Source: Oscillospiraceae bacterium
Lineage (GTDB): Bacteria; Bacillota; Clostridia; Oscillospirales; CAG-272
NCBI GenBank assembly: GCA_015065065.1
Contig: SVQX01000007.1
Location: 1 to 59,079, forward strand
Length of the DNA stretch: 59,079 nucleotides
Direction of reading: 5' to 3'
In this document: piece by piece, positions 44,908-53,797 of the stretch
Numbering within the stretch: the stretch's first letter is position 1
Layout: every line of letters begins with the position of its first letter
Made by a program: the position numbers and the translations under genes
Notes under the pieces: generated by a model
Database searches by the model: none
What the model was told of the DNA's origin: nothing
Seen by the model: only the letters and a program-made list of their open reading frames with translations

Positions 44908-45951
44908 ATGGGAAAATATATAGTAAAAAGAATGGCATATATGCTCGTCGTACTCCTCCTGCTTTCGTTCTTGATGTTTATGATATATCAGCTTATGCCA
45001 AATAACAGAGCGTATACCGATGCTAAAGCATGGTTACAGTCTCAGAAAAACACAATAAAGCCCGAAGATGTTGACGCGGCTTTTGACAAAAAATACAAAG
45101 AGTTTCAGATCCAGTACGGTACGGATACCGATAACAAGCTGGTAAGATATGCCCGTTGGATGGGCTTTGCCCCTCTTTCAAATGGGCAGTACAACGGAAT
45201 TCTCCAAGGGAATTTCGGTTATTCCTATGAACTCAAGGGTGATGTTGTTGATGTGGTCGCAGAGCCCATGAAGAACACCATTTTTATCAATATTTTTGCA
45301 ACTATTGCCGCATTGGCAATAACTATTCCTCTCGGTATTCTCTGCGCCGTTAAGAGGGGAGGAAAGCTGGATAGTGCTGTAAACGTTATTACTATTATCG
45401 GATACAGCTTGCCCACCTTCCTCGTGGCTATTCTGTTCGTGTGGATATTCTGCTCCAACCTTGGTTGGCTGCCCCCCAGCGGTATGAGCACGCCGGGTAA
45501 TGAATTCACAGGCTTCCGCGCGTTGGCAGATAGGCTGTATTATTTGATTTTGCCTTTGATGGCAATGACCTTCTGCTCTCTCGGCGGAATGACCCGTTAC
45601 GTCCGTGCATCTATGATCGAGTCCCTTTCTATGGACTGCATCAAGACCGCGCGTGCCAAGGGTCTGCGTGAGAAGGTGGTCATTTTCTCGCACGCTTGGA
45701 GAAATGCGCTGATTCCCGTAGTTACACTCGTCGTTGGATGGTTCCTGGGTATTTTCTCGGGTTCTATCGTGTTTGAGGAGACCTTCGGACTTAACGGTAT
45801 GGGTGCGCTTATGATAAAGGGAGTCCGCACGGCAGACTTCGACCTCGTTATGTTTGTAGCTCTGTTCTACGTTATTCTGTCCCTCGCGGGAAATCTCATC
45901 ATCGACATCGTGTACGGTCTGGTTGACCCCAGAGTCCGTGTAAATAAGTAA
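44908..45951 (+). CDS. Oligopeptide ABC transporter permease, OppB/DppB type
   Basis: A 347-residue inner-membrane permease with six predicted segments. ATG 44908 begins MGKYIVKRMAYMLVVLLLL and is preferred over an in-frame start at 44857. The ribosome binding site is weak (AAGGATTATAAT). It is longer than the usual 310 residues because the first outer loop (about residues 30-110) is extended and charged. The EAA-type motif TARAKGLREKVVIFSHAWRN (about 250-270) contacts the ATPase. 15 bases before the OppC-like gene. Confidence 0.93.
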   Translation: MGKYIVKRMAYMLVVLLLLSFLMFMIYQLMPNNRAYTDAKAWLQSQKNTIKPEDVDAAFDKKYKEFQIQYGTDTDNKLVRYARWMGFAPLSNGQYNGILQGNFGYSYELKGDVVDVVAEPMKNTIFINIFATIAALAITIPLGILCAVKRGGKLDSAVNVITIIGYSLPTFLVAILFVWIFCSNLGWLPPSGMSTPGNEFTGFRALADRLYYLILPLMAMTFCSLGGMTRYVRASMIESLSMDCIKTARAKGLREKVVIFSHAWRNALIPVVTLVVGWFLGIFSGSIVFEETFGLNGMGALMIKGVRTADFDLVMFVALFYVILSLAGNLIIDIVYGLVDPRVRVNK

Positions 45952-45966
45952 GGAGGAATTTTTAAT

Positions 45967-47955
45967 ATGAGTAAAAATAATAAAAATCCCTCCAAGGGCT
46001 TTTTCGCTACTCTGAAAAGATGGGGAAAGAGAATGTTCTTCGGCGGCAGTAATGCACTTGCCGATGAGCTTGAGCTGACTCCCGAGGAGGCTGCGGAGCG
46101 TGCAAGACAGGCGGATATCGAGGAAGTAGTAAGCCCTACGCGCCAGATAGTTCGCAATTTCCTGCGCCGCAAGGGTGCGGTGGTTGCTATGTGCGTGGTT
46201 GTGGCAATGTTCCTTTTCGTGTTCATTGCACCCGAATTTATGCCCTATTACGATGATGCGTATACCGAGCCTACGCAAAAAAGCGTTGCGCCCGGCTTCC
46301 GTATGATGAATGTACCCTCTGAATTGAAGGATGACATCAAGATGATCGATTCATACGGTACATTCTCCGTAGGTCTTTCCAATGCAGGCAAGGTCTACGT
46401 ATGGGGTGAAACAAGACTCGGTACTACCGGTATCGACATTGCGGATATTCCTGAGGCGGTAACAAAGGATAAGATTGCTTTCGTTTCCGCGGGCATTGAC
46501 CATATTATTGCTATCAGCGAAGGTGGTAAGGTCTACGGCTGGGGAAGTAACCGTCTTGGTCAGTTTGGTACTGAAAGCGCAAGCAGTTCGGTTGCTCCCA
46601 TGCCGGAGGAGCTGATCAATGGCACTATCGATGTTGACAATATCAAGGAGCTGGAGTGCGGATATCAGGTAACCTCCATTCTTATGAAGGACGGAAGCTT
46701 CTACATCTGGGGTAATAAGAATGCATATCAGAATCTTGAGTACTTTTTGAATTTGAGTGCTATGCCCCTTGAAGATATCAGCTTTACACTGAACAATATC
46801 GTTGCAGTTCGAAAGGGCGGCGACAAGTCCCTGACTACGGGTATGAAGAACGTCTATAACAAGGTGAGAACCGATATGGATGATGCTACACCCGAGGATA
46901 TCAAAAAATTTGTCGGTGACAGAAAGATAGTCGCGGCTACTACTGCAAATACCATTATCTGTCTGACCCTCTCCGACGGAAGCGTTTGCTTTGTCGGTGA
47001 TGCAGGACCTACCTACGGCTACAAGAATCTCAATATGCCAAAGGGCGTTACCGCCGTTGACGTACAGTCGGGAACGTACCACTTTACCGTGCTTGGCAGT
47101 GACGGAAAGGTCTACTCCTGTGGTAGAGAGGAGCTGGGTCAGTGCAAGGTTTCGAATGACGCGACGGGAGCTACCCGTATATTCTCCGGAGCGTTCCAAA
47201 ACTACGCTATCGACGAGAATAACGACCTTGTGGCAAAGTGGGGACTTTCGGGTTACCTCTTTGGTACCGATACAACGGGCGCGCCCATTTTTGAGCGTGT
47301 TGTAAATGCAGGTAAGATGACTATGACTGTCGGTGCTATCGCAGTTATCATTTCTACCATTATCGGTATAATTATCGGCTGTCTGTCGGGTTACTTCGGC
47401 GGCAAGGTGGATATTCTGCTTATGCGTCTGGCTGAAATAGTTTCGGCTATTCCGTTCCTGCCTTTCGCTATGCTGCTGTCGGCTATCATGGGACGTATGG
47501 CTCTGAGTGAGCTTACCCGTATCATGATAATCATGTGCATACTTGGTGTGCTTTCATGGCCCGGACTTGCGCGTATCGTGCGCGGTCAGGTGCTGGTCGC
47601 AAGAGAGCAGGAGTACGTAACGGCGGCGAAGGCTATGGGTGTCAAGGAATCCATTATCGCGTTCAAGCACATCCTTCCCAACGTCATTTCCGTAATTCTG
47701 GTTACGTTGACGCTTGACTTTGCGGGATGTATGCTTACCGAGTCCTCGCTGTCTTACCTCGGATTCGGCGTTCAGTATCCCCGTCCTACGTGGGGTAATA
47801 TGCTGACGGGTGCAAACAACGAGCTTATTATTTCGAATTTCTGGTGGCAGTGGCTGTTCCCCGCGATATTCCTTGCGGTTACCACCGTCTGCATTAACAT
47901 TATCGGTGACACCTTGCGTGACGTTATGGACCCCAAATCCACTTCTGAAAGATAA
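45967..47955 (+). CDS. OppC/DppC-type permease with an inserted RCC1-like propeller
   Basis: A 662-residue permease. Ordinary OppC proteins have about 300. Residues 1-65 are cytoplasmic. Segment 1 is about 68-90 (AVVAMCVVVAMFLFVFIAP). About residues 112-425 are foreign to the family and contain RCC1-type repeats: GKVYVWGETRLGTTG, GKVYGWGSNRLGQFG, GSFYIWGNKN, DGSVCFVGDA and GKVYSCGREELGQC. The permease resumes at LFGTDTTGAPIF (equivalent of the GTD-GRD block) and continues with five segments and the EAA motif EYVTAAKAMGVKESIIAF. The insertion lies in the first outer loop, so the propeller would face the binding protein. The reading frame is unbroken and the DNA is not compositionally odd. It probably docks the lipoprotein or a cell-surface partner. 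Confidence 0.92.
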   Translation: MSKNNKNPSKGFFATLKRWGKRMFFGGSNALADELELTPEEAAERARQADIEEVVSPTRQIVRNFLRRKGAVVAMCVVVAMFLFVFIAPEFMPYYDDAYTEPTQKSVAPGFRMMNVPSELKDDIKMIDSYGTFSVGLSNAGKVYVWGETRLGTTGIDIADIPEAVTKDKIAFVSAGIDHIIAISEGGKVYGWGSNRLGQFGTESASSSVAPMPEELINGTIDVDNIKELECGYQVTSILMKDGSFYIWGNKNAYQNLEYFLNLSAMPLEDISFTLNNIVAVRKGGDKSLTTGMKNVYNKVRTDMDDATPEDIKKFVGDRKIVAATTANTIICLTLSDGSVCFVGDAGPTYGYKNLNMPKGVTAVDVQSGTYHFTVLGSDGKVYSCGREELGQCKVSNDATGATRIFSGAFQNYAIDENNDLVAKWGLSGYLFGTDTTGAPIFERVVNAGKMTMTVGAIAVIISTIIGIIIGCLSGYFGGKVDILLMRLAEIVSAIPFLPFAMLLSAIMGRMALSELTRIMIIMCILGVLSWPGLARIVRGQVLVAREQEYVTAAKAMGVKESIIAFKHILPNVISVILVTLTLDFAGCMLTESSLSYLGFGVQYPRPTWGNMLTGANNELIISNFWWQWLFPAIFLAVTTVCINIIGDTLRDVMDPKSTSER

Positions 47956-47969
47956 GGAGGAGAACACAG

Positions 47970-48998
47970 ATGGCAGAAGATAAAAAATATTTGCTTGAAG
48001 TGAAAAATCTCCATACTTACTTCAAGACCAAGAAGGGAACGGTCAAGGCGGTAAACGACGTGTCGTATACCCTTGAGTCCGGAAAAACCATTGGTATCGT
48101 TGGAGAATCGGGATCGGGAAAGTCGGTATCCGCTATGAGTATCCTGCGCCTTCTTGACTCCAACGGATATGTTGCGGAGGGTGAGATCCTATTCAACGGA
48201 CAGGATCTGACAAAACTCTCGCAAAACGAGATGTACCATATTCGTGGCAACCTTATTTCGGTTATTTTCCAGGAGCCCATGACCTCCCTCAACCCCGTAT
48301 TTACAGTTAAAAAGCAGCTCTCCGAGCCGTTTATCATTCATCAGCACATGTCTAAAAAGGAAGCAGAGAAGCAGGCACTGCAAATGCTTTACGACGTGCA
48401 GATCCCTAACCCCGAAGCGGTAATGCGTCAGTATCCTCACCAGCTTTCGGGCGGTATGCGCCAGAGAGTCATGATCGCTATGGCACTGGCTTGTAAGCCC
48501 GATATCCTTATCGCGGACGAGCCTACCACAGCACTCGACGTTACCATTCAGGCGCAGATCCTCAAGCTGATGAACGATCTGCAAAAGGAGAAGGGAACAT
48601 CTATAATTTTCATTACCCACGACCTTGGTGTCATCAACGAAATGGCTGACGACGTAGTAGTAATGTACTGCGGACAGGTAGTTGAAAAGGCAACCGCGAG
48701 AACTATATTCTCGGATTGCAAGATGAGTCACCCTTACACCGAAGGACTTATGATGTCTATTCCGAGAATTGACAACGTGGACGAGAAGCTTGAGCCTATT
48801 CCGGGCGTAGTTCCTCATCCGCTGAACCTGCCGAAGGGCTGTAAATTCTCACCCCGTTGCAAGTATTGCACGAAGAAGTGTATGGAGGAAGAGCCGCCCC
48901 TTACCGATATGGGCAACGGTCAGCTTATCAGATGCTTCTATCCCGAAAAGGAGGTACGTTTAAGTGAGCAACACAAAGAAATTACTGTCAATCACTAA
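47970..48998 (+). CDS. Oligopeptide ABC transporter ATPase, OppD/DppD type
   Basis: A 342-residue ATPase energising the permeases. Walker [10 protein letters not shown]-loop [12 protein letters not shown], signature LSGGMRQRV, Walker [13 protein letters not shown], and switch His in FITHDLGVI. The C-terminal Cys-containing oligopeptide domain is present ([16 protein letters not shown]). It overlaps the next gene by 35 bases. 14 bases after the permease. Confidence 0.95.
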   Translation: MAEDKKYLLEVKNLHTYFKTKKGTVKAVNDVSYTLESGKTIGIVGESGSGKSVSAMSILRLLDSNGYVAEGEILFNGQDLTKLSQNEMYHIRGNLISVIFQEPMTSLNPVFTVKKQLSEPFIIHQHMSKKEAEKQALQMLYDVQIPNPEAVMRQYPHQLSGGMRQRVMIAMALACKPDILIADEPTTALDVTIQAQILKLMNDLQKEKGTSIIFITHDLGVINEMADDVVVMYCGQVVEKATARTIFSDCKMSHPYTEGLMMSIPRIDNVDEKLEPIPGVVPHPLNLPKGCKFSPRCKYCTKKCMEEEPPLTDMGNGQLIRCFYPEKEVRLSEQHKEITVNH

Positions 48999-50562
48999 TC
49001 TGAAAAAGTACTTCCCCATAGCGAAAAGCTCGCTTTTCCAGAAGGAGCAGCTTTACGTCCGCGCAAACGAGGATATCACCATTGATATCTACGAGGGTGA
49101 AACTCTCGGTATCGTAGGTGAGTCGGGCTGCGGTAAGTCTACTCTCGGTCGCGTACTGCTTCAGCTTTATCCGCAGACCGCAGGTACAACAATGTATTAC
49201 GGCACGACGCTGGATATTCTGGCTCCCTCTTATATCGAGGACACGCTGCGTCATTTCAAAAAGTACAAGGCGGCAGTGCTTAAAGCCGAGGCAAAATACG
49301 ACGCTATTTGCGCTAAGGTGGATGAGGTTGGCGAGGACAACGCGGATTTTTTCCTGCTTCAGGACAGAAACCTCGCACAAAGCGACGCAAAGACCAAGCT
49401 GGATCACGTTGCAAAGATCGTCGGCGGATTTTACGTTATGGACGATGCAGAGGGCGACCGCGGAAGAGCTGATATTCTGGCTATCCACCGCCTCAACGTT
49501 CAGAAAAACGTACTTGTAAACGACCTGAACGATACCGAAACTCTTATCTCTAAGATAAGCGACGACGGTATCGATAAAAAGGAGCAGAAGCAGTACAATA
49601 AGCTGATGGCTAAAAAGGCTCGACTTGAAGCCGCGATTGATGCTATCAACGTAAAGATCAACGAAAATCAGACTGCCATTGACGCTATCCGCGACAGCAT
49701 GAAGGCAGACCCCGAGTTTGCAAGGTATGAGGCTATGCGTGATTCGGGCATTGACCTTTCCCGTTTGAAGTACAAGGAAATGCGCACACTCCGTAAGGAT
49801 ATGCAGATCATTTTCCAGGACCCGTACTCCAGCCTTAACCCCCGTTTCACTATCGGTCAGATAATCGAGGAGGGACTGCTTACTCACAAGATGTTCCGCT
49901 CCGGATCTCAGAAAATGCGTGAGCATGTGGTTGACACCATGAAGAAGTGCGGACTTCAGGAATATATGCTTCATCGCTATCCTCATCAGTTCTCCGGCGG
50001 TCAAAGACAGAGAATCTCTATCGCCCGCGCGCTTGCGGTAAATCCCAAGTTCGTTGTATGCGACGAGTGCGTATCTGCTCTTGACGTTTCCATTCAGTCT
50101 CAGATCATCAATCTGCTTCAGGAGCTGAAGGAAAAGGAAAAGCTGACCTATATGTTCATTTCCCACGACCTGTCCGTAGTTCGCTACATTTCGGACAGAA
50201 TCTGCGTTATGTATCTTGGTAACGTGGTAGAGCTGGCAGACGCGGCAACTATCTTTGCCGATCCTCGCCATCCTTATACGGTAGCTCTGCTTTCGTCCAT
50301 TCCCACCACGGACGTTGATAAGGTAGGCAAGGAGCGTATCCTTCTTGAGGGTAACATTCCCAGCCCCATCAGACCTCCAGAGGGTTGTAAGTTCCACACA
50401 AGATGCTATATGGCTTGCGACAAGTGTAAGCGCGTCCCTCCTCCTCTGGTAGAGGTCGAGCCCGGTCACTACGTTGCGTGCCACCGTCTGGAAAAGAAGC
50501 TGGACGAGAACGGTAATTATACCTTCGAAACTGCTACCGAGCGCAGAACGGAAAGAGCTTAA
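48964..50562 (+). CDS. Oligopeptide ABC transporter ATPase, OppF/DppF type, with long insertion
   Basis: A 532-residue ATPase. The usual OppF has about 320 residues. GTG 48964 has AAGGAGG 9 bases upstream, and the beginning [15 protein letters not shown] fits the family. Walker A GESGCGKS lies at about 52-59. About residues 80-265 are extra, rich in Lys/Ala/Asp/Glu, with a heptad-like stretch (KKEQKQYNKLMAKKARLEAA) suggesting a coiled coil. The family resumes with DMQIIFQDPYSSLNPR (about 278), signature FSGGQRQRI, Walker B VVCDECVSALD and switch His ISHDLSV. Like the RCC1 insertion in the neighbouring permease, this insertion is in frame and absent from standard transporters. The C-terminal Cys domain (GCKFHTRCYMACDKC) is normal. 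Confidence 0.93.
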   Translation: MSNTKKLLSITNLKKYFPIAKSSLFQKEQLYVRANEDITIDIYEGETLGIVGESGCGKSTLGRVLLQLYPQTAGTTMYYGTTLDILAPSYIEDTLRHFKKYKAAVLKAEAKYDAICAKVDEVGEDNADFFLLQDRNLAQSDAKTKLDHVAKIVGGFYVMDDAEGDRGRADILAIHRLNVQKNVLVNDLNDTETLISKISDDGIDKKEQKQYNKLMAKKARLEAAIDAINVKINENQTAIDAIRDSMKADPEFARYEAMRDSGIDLSRLKYKEMRTLRKDMQIIFQDPYSSLNPRFTIGQIIEEGLLTHKMFRSGSQKMREHVVDTMKKCGLQEYMLHRYPHQFSGGQRQRISIARALAVNPKFVVCDECVSALDVSIQSQIINLLQELKEKEKLTYMFISHDLSVVRYISDRICVMYLGNVVELADAATIFADPRHPYTVALLSSIPTTDVDKVGKERILLEGNIPSPIRPPEGCKFHTRCYMACDKCKRVPPPLVEVEPGHYVACHRLEKKLDENGNYTFETATERRTERA

Positions 50563-50570
50563 AAAACATT

Positions 50571-50598
50571 GAAACCCTCGCCTGTGGGCGGGGGTTTC
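50571..50598 (+). terminator. Hairpin after the oligopeptide operon
   Basis: 12-bp stem GAAACCCTCGCC/GGCGGGGGTTTC (one G-U), 4-base loop, 8 bases after the ATPase stop. No T-tract follows, so read-through to the next small gene is possible. Confidence 0.5.
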
Positions 50599-50612
50599 GC
50601 TAAAGAGGAAAT

Positions 50613-50819
50613 ATGAAATTATTTAATAACAGAAAGCGACATCGCGCGGCTACAAAGGAGGAGCTTCGTGATTTTCGCGACAGAATGTCTGATAAAGAGA
50701 TCACCGCTAAGGACAGATTTGCAATGATACTGTCCGCAATGCTGGTTATAGTTCTGCCGTGCCTCTTGGTATTGCTCGGACTTGGATTTTTGATGCTGCT
50801 TTTGTTCGGAGCTTTGTAA
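50613..50819 (+). CDS. Small membrane protein, 68 residues
   Basis: A basic, charged N-terminal half (KRHRAATKEELRDFRDRM) and one long hydrophobic C-terminal segment, possibly two helices (MILSAMLVIVLPCLLVLLGLG). It starts 15 bases after a hairpin, with AGAGGAAAT upstream. It follows the oligopeptide operon closely. Not recognised. It could be an accessory subunit of that transporter or unrelated. Confidence 0.6.
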   Translation: MKLFNNRKRHRAATKEELRDFRDRMSDKEITAKDRFAMILSAMLVIVLPCLLVLLGLGFLMLLLFGAL

Positions 50820-50933
50820 AAATCACGACTATAAGGTGTTGCGTTCTAAAGGACGGCTTCTAAACCGACTTAACAGATGAATGAACGGCTATAACCGGAG
50901 GCTCGTCTTTGATCAAATCAGAACTTGTCAAGA

Positions 50934-50965
50934 AAAGAGGACAGAGATTTTTCTCTGTCCTCTTT
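50934..50965 (-). terminator. Terminator of the Cys-rich small gene
   Basis: Perfect 13-bp stem AAAGAGGACAGAG/CTCTGTCCTCTTT with a 6-base loop, followed on the reverse strand by TTTTCTT, 13 bases after the stop of the small gene. Confidence 0.85.
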
Positions 50966-50978
50966 CTGTCGGTAGATA

Positions 50979-51197
50979 TCAAAACTGTCCGTTAGAGGCT
51001 GTCCCACGGCTGTCCATAGCAGTATTTTTTTCTTGGCTTTCTGGATCAAATTCGGGAAAGCAAAGCAAAAAGTAGTCGCACTCGTCGCAACAACACTCAA
51101 AGCCTTGCTCTCCGTTGCCAAGACAAACGGAAGGCTCTCCCGGCGTGAGTTCTATGCCTGTAATATCTATTACCTTTTTTGGAATATTATTGTTCAT
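50979..51197 (-). CDS. Cys-rich small protein, 72 residues
   Basis: A 72-residue cytoplasmic protein starting MNNNIPKKVIDITGIELTPG. Core ECCCDECDYFLLCFPEFD holds five cysteines close together, a possible metal-binding or redox patch. The reading frame has AGGGGGT 6 bases before the ATG and its own terminator, which supports a real gene. I believe similar short proteins occur in Clostridia, but I cannot name a family. It lies inside the hairpin cluster between inverted repeats. Confidence 0.6.
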   Translation of the reverse strand: MNNNIPKKVIDITGIELTPGEPSVCLGNGEQGFECCCDECDYFLLCFPEFDPESQEKNTAMDSRGTASNGQF

Positions 51198-51680
51198 ATA
51201 TACCCCCTATCAGCATATAAAAAGGTGCGCTCCAAAAGGAACGCACCGAAAAAATGCATCCCCTTTAATTGTTGTCACACAAATGCTCTACCAGCGAAGG
51301 TATGAGGAAAAGGAGAAAACACTTTTTACCAAAAGTATTTTCCCTTCGCTGGATTTAGCATATGCAGTTGTGTGACGAGTATATTTTACCACATGTCTGC
51401 AGTTTTGTCAATAAATCTTGAGGATTTGACGAAAAATATTAGTGTATTTAATTAAGTCAGTAGTTTGTAAGACTGAATTAAGGACTACGAAGAACAATGC
51501 GGCTTAACCAAATAGAAAGCCATTGTAGTCTTTAGTTAAGACAGATGGAGCACTGAATTTGTGGAGGCAAATGACAAATTCAACACATAATAAAATAAGA
51601 ATACGGCATACCGCTTTCGAGATATGTCGTATTCTTATAAAACTGTCCTTTAGAACGCGACTCTAACGAGTCGGACTTTT
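51198..51680. other. Gene-free run of stem-loops
   Basis: 483 bases. It contains GGTGCG/CGCACC (51224-51247), a nested dyad at 51274-51375, hairpins at 51483-51530, 51554-51582 and 51597-51636, and a small terminator-like hairpin CGACTC/GAGTCG with TTTTTTATTTT at 51658-51682. No coding frame has a plausible start. It could encode a structured RNA read on the forward strand. Confidence 0.5.
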
Positions 51681-52730
51681 TTATTTTATAACCGAAATGT
51701 TATAAAAACCGTGGGATATTGCGGTGGTGATGCCTGAGGTTTGCTCTGAGTTGAACAGGAGGCGGAGCTGATATTTCTGATATGCGTATGTAAATCTGGA
51801 CAGCATATCCGACAAAGGAGAGAAATTTTCGCCGTCATCGGTGTCCGCGCCTTGCTCGTAGTCAAGGTCACTGCCGCCGTAAAGAGGATAGTCCTCGCTG
51901 TTTTGCATATCCATAGCAATAAAATCACAGTAGGCAAGAATTGTGGCGGCAGAGGTGTCGCCGTGATATATGCCGTCGATCATTTCAATAGGCAACGCTA
52001 CGCCGACGGTGGGGGGAGAATCGGGATCTGCCGTACTCAATCTTTGAGTCAATTCGCGTAAAAATTCAATAGTACGAGTGTTGCCACCATCCGTATTGTC
52101 TGTGTCTACGGGGCAGCCGAGAAGCAGTATCTCGTCCATGCCCGAAAGGGCAAATTCCTCAAGCATGGCAAGCTCAATTCCGCGACGGTAGCTCTGCACG
52201 GCGGCATCGACTCCCGCAGGTGTTGCGGCGAGAGATGTGACGTAAAACGTGCAGGTTACGCGGATGGACTCAGAGTGCATGGCGGCAACCTTTTTGGAAA
52301 GAGAGTACATATCGCTGTTGCTGAGTCCCGCTGCGATTCCTACGTCGGAATAATAATTCGGCGTGCCGTCCGAATACACGTCAAGCGTGACGCCCCCCGC
52401 CGCTCTGTCGCCGTAGCTTTTGATATCCCATACGGTTTGCGAGGGGGACAGGGGAGAGGAAAGTGTCACGGGAACGCCCGAAGGCAGAGGAGCAACGTCG
52501 TCCTCGCCCAGGGTCCACCGCCCCTCACTTTGCATTTCGGCGTATTTATCCGCTCGCTCTCCAAGCACCGAGCCCCAGATGACGGCAACAGCTACAACGG
52601 CAAGGCAGGCACACGAAATTGCTATGATAGGCTTAAGATTTCGCGCTTTTACCACCTTGCGGCTCTTTGTGCTTTGACGTCGCACGCGCCGCTTTTTTGA
52701 GGGCTTGAAATTCAGATTGCTGTTTTTCAT
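51681..52730 (-). CDS. Membrane-anchored putative glycosidase-like/wall-associated protein
   Basis: A 349-residue protein with a very basic N-terminal stretch (KPSKKRRVRRQSTKSRK), one transmembrane segment (about residues 33-52), and an extracytoplasmic domain with beta/alpha alternation (LAMLEEFALSGMDEILLLGC, PPTVGVALPIEMI, AYCDFIAMDM) resembling a TIM barrel of glycoside-hydrolase type. The alignment is not clear enough to name a family. Its start overlaps the stop of the foldase gene by 4 bases, so the two are translationally coupled. The protein ends with an aromatic/Ile tail, YNISVIK. Function not recognised. Confidence 0.6.
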   Translation of the reverse strand: MKNSNLNFKPSKKRRVRRQSTKSRKVVKARNLKPIIAISCACLAVVAVAVIWGSVLGERADKYAEMQSEGRWTLGEDDVAPLPSGVPVTLSSPLSPSQTVWDIKSYGDRAAGGVTLDVYSDGTPNYYSDVGIAAGLSNSDMYSLSKKVAAMHSESIRVTCTFYVTSLAATPAGVDAAVQSYRRGIELAMLEEFALSGMDEILLLGCPVDTDNTDGGNTRTIEFLRELTQRLSTADPDSPPTVGVALPIEMIDGIYHGDTSAATILAYCDFIAMDMQNSEDYPLYGGSDLDYEQGADTDDGENFSPLSDMLSRFTYAYQKYQLRLLFNSEQTSGITTAISHGFYNISVIK

Positions 52731-53797
52731 TCCATTGTCACCAGATCAAGAGATCTTCCATACTCGTTAAAGGAGGCGGGGTAGTTGTCGCGATAGACCT
52801 GAACAAACAGCCCCATCTGTGCCGACTGATAATTGGTAAGCAGAGTGCTGACGTTTTGCATTACGTACTCATCCTCGGGCGCAAGACGCATAACAACATA
52901 GTAGCCGTCGGTGCAGGCAAATGCCTCGCTGACCTCACCCACGTCAAGAGCAAACGTCTTTTCCTCGTATACCTTGTCCATTTCGTTCTTTGAAAAATAA
53001 AATCCGTCTGTGGTGGTGAGCTTGAAGTCCTCGCTGTAATTGCTTATGTAATGATGCATTTTTTCAAGTCGCTCCGACTCGCTCGAGAGCTTATTCAGCT
53101 CCGCGCTTATCATCTGAGCGGTGGCAAGATTTTTCTCTGCATCCTCGCCCTTTCCGTTTTCGATATAGACGTGAATAGTGCGGGCGTAGCTGTCCTCGTC
53201 CTCCACAAAATCAATAAACTCATCAAGGTTTTTGGACGTATATTCCATATAAACGCCGCTGTCGACGAGCATATAAAATACAGCGGACTGTAAGTAGCTG
53301 ATCTTGACGGTGAACTGAAACAGCCGCTCGGTCATATTATTTTCCTCAAGAAACTTTTTGTATTCGCCTTTGTTGCCGCCGAAATCGTTTTCTATCATAG
53401 ACGCTATCGTATCGTCAACGTATTCCTTTACGTCATCGCCGTCGGGATCAATGTTGTAGCTTTCGCATATGGTGAGTACGGCATAGCTTTCGTTGAGGTT
53501 GGAAATAACACATTCCTCAAGCTCGGCGCGGTATTTTTCGGCAGAGGCGGGATCGTCCCATATACCCTCGCCGTGTCGCAGCTCAAGCTCTTTTTTGTAG
53601 TAAAGAGTGACGAATCTCAGCTCCTCATAGGGGATATCGTAGCTGCCGCAGGTGGCGACTGCCTTTTGATTTTTCATATCGCGGCTGATGTTAAGCACTG
53701 CAATAACACCGATAAATATCGCCACCGCGCACAGGCAGGCGATAGCGGTGATCACGGCTATCTTATTTTTATTTTTCGGCTTTTTGCTTGCGTTCAT
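52727..53797 (-). CDS. Membrane-anchored SurA/PrsA-like parvulin foldase
   Basis: A 356-residue protein with an N-terminal basic stretch and one transmembrane segment (residues about 14-36), then a helical chaperone domain (about 45-200) and a parvulin-type PpiC-like domain (about 200-315) with TDGFYFSKNEM and ALDVGEVSEAFACTDGYYVVM, a typical rotamase ending. The likely role is folding of exported proteins outside the membrane. It is coupled by ATGA overlap to the wall-type protein that follows, which could be its client or partner. Upstream on its strand is a -10-like TATACT without a good -35 box. Confidence 0.82.
   Translation of the reverse strand: MNASKKPKNKNKIAVITAIACLCAVAIFIGVIAVLNISRDMKNQKAVATCGSYDIPYEELRFVTLYYKKELELRHGEGIWDDPASAEKYRAELEECVISNLNESYAVLTICESYNIDPDGDDVKEYVDDTIASMIENDFGGNKGEYKKFLEENNMTERLFQFTVKISYLQSAVFYMLVDSGVYMEYTSKNLDEFIDFVEDEDSYARTIHVYIENGKGEDAEKNLATAQMISAELNKLSSESERLEKMHHYISNYSEDFKLTTTDGFYFSKNEMDKVYEEKTFALDVGEVSEAFACTDGYYVVMRLAPEDEYVMQNVSTLLTNYQSAQMGLFVQVYRDNYPASFNEYGRSLDLVTME

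Larger units (their letters stand above)
50841..51658. repeat. Hairpin cluster bounded by a 14-bp inverted repeat
   Basis: Perfect inverted repeat GCGTTCTAAAGGAC (50841-50854) and GTCCTTTAGAACGC (51645-51658). Inside are the Cys-rich small gene, its terminator, and a run of long stem-loops: 51224-51247, 51291-51300/51343-51352 within outer arms 51274-51282/51367-51375, 51483-51530, 51554-51582, and 51597-51636 (14-bp stem). No transposase is present. It may be a non-autonomous element or a structured RNA region. Confidence 0.5.

Noticed and set aside
48988-50484. Long antisense reading frame of about 498 codons over the OppF gene
   Set aside because: It lies fully opposite a clear ATPase gene, has no ribosome binding site and no family resemblance. 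GC-biased codon positions create such shadows.
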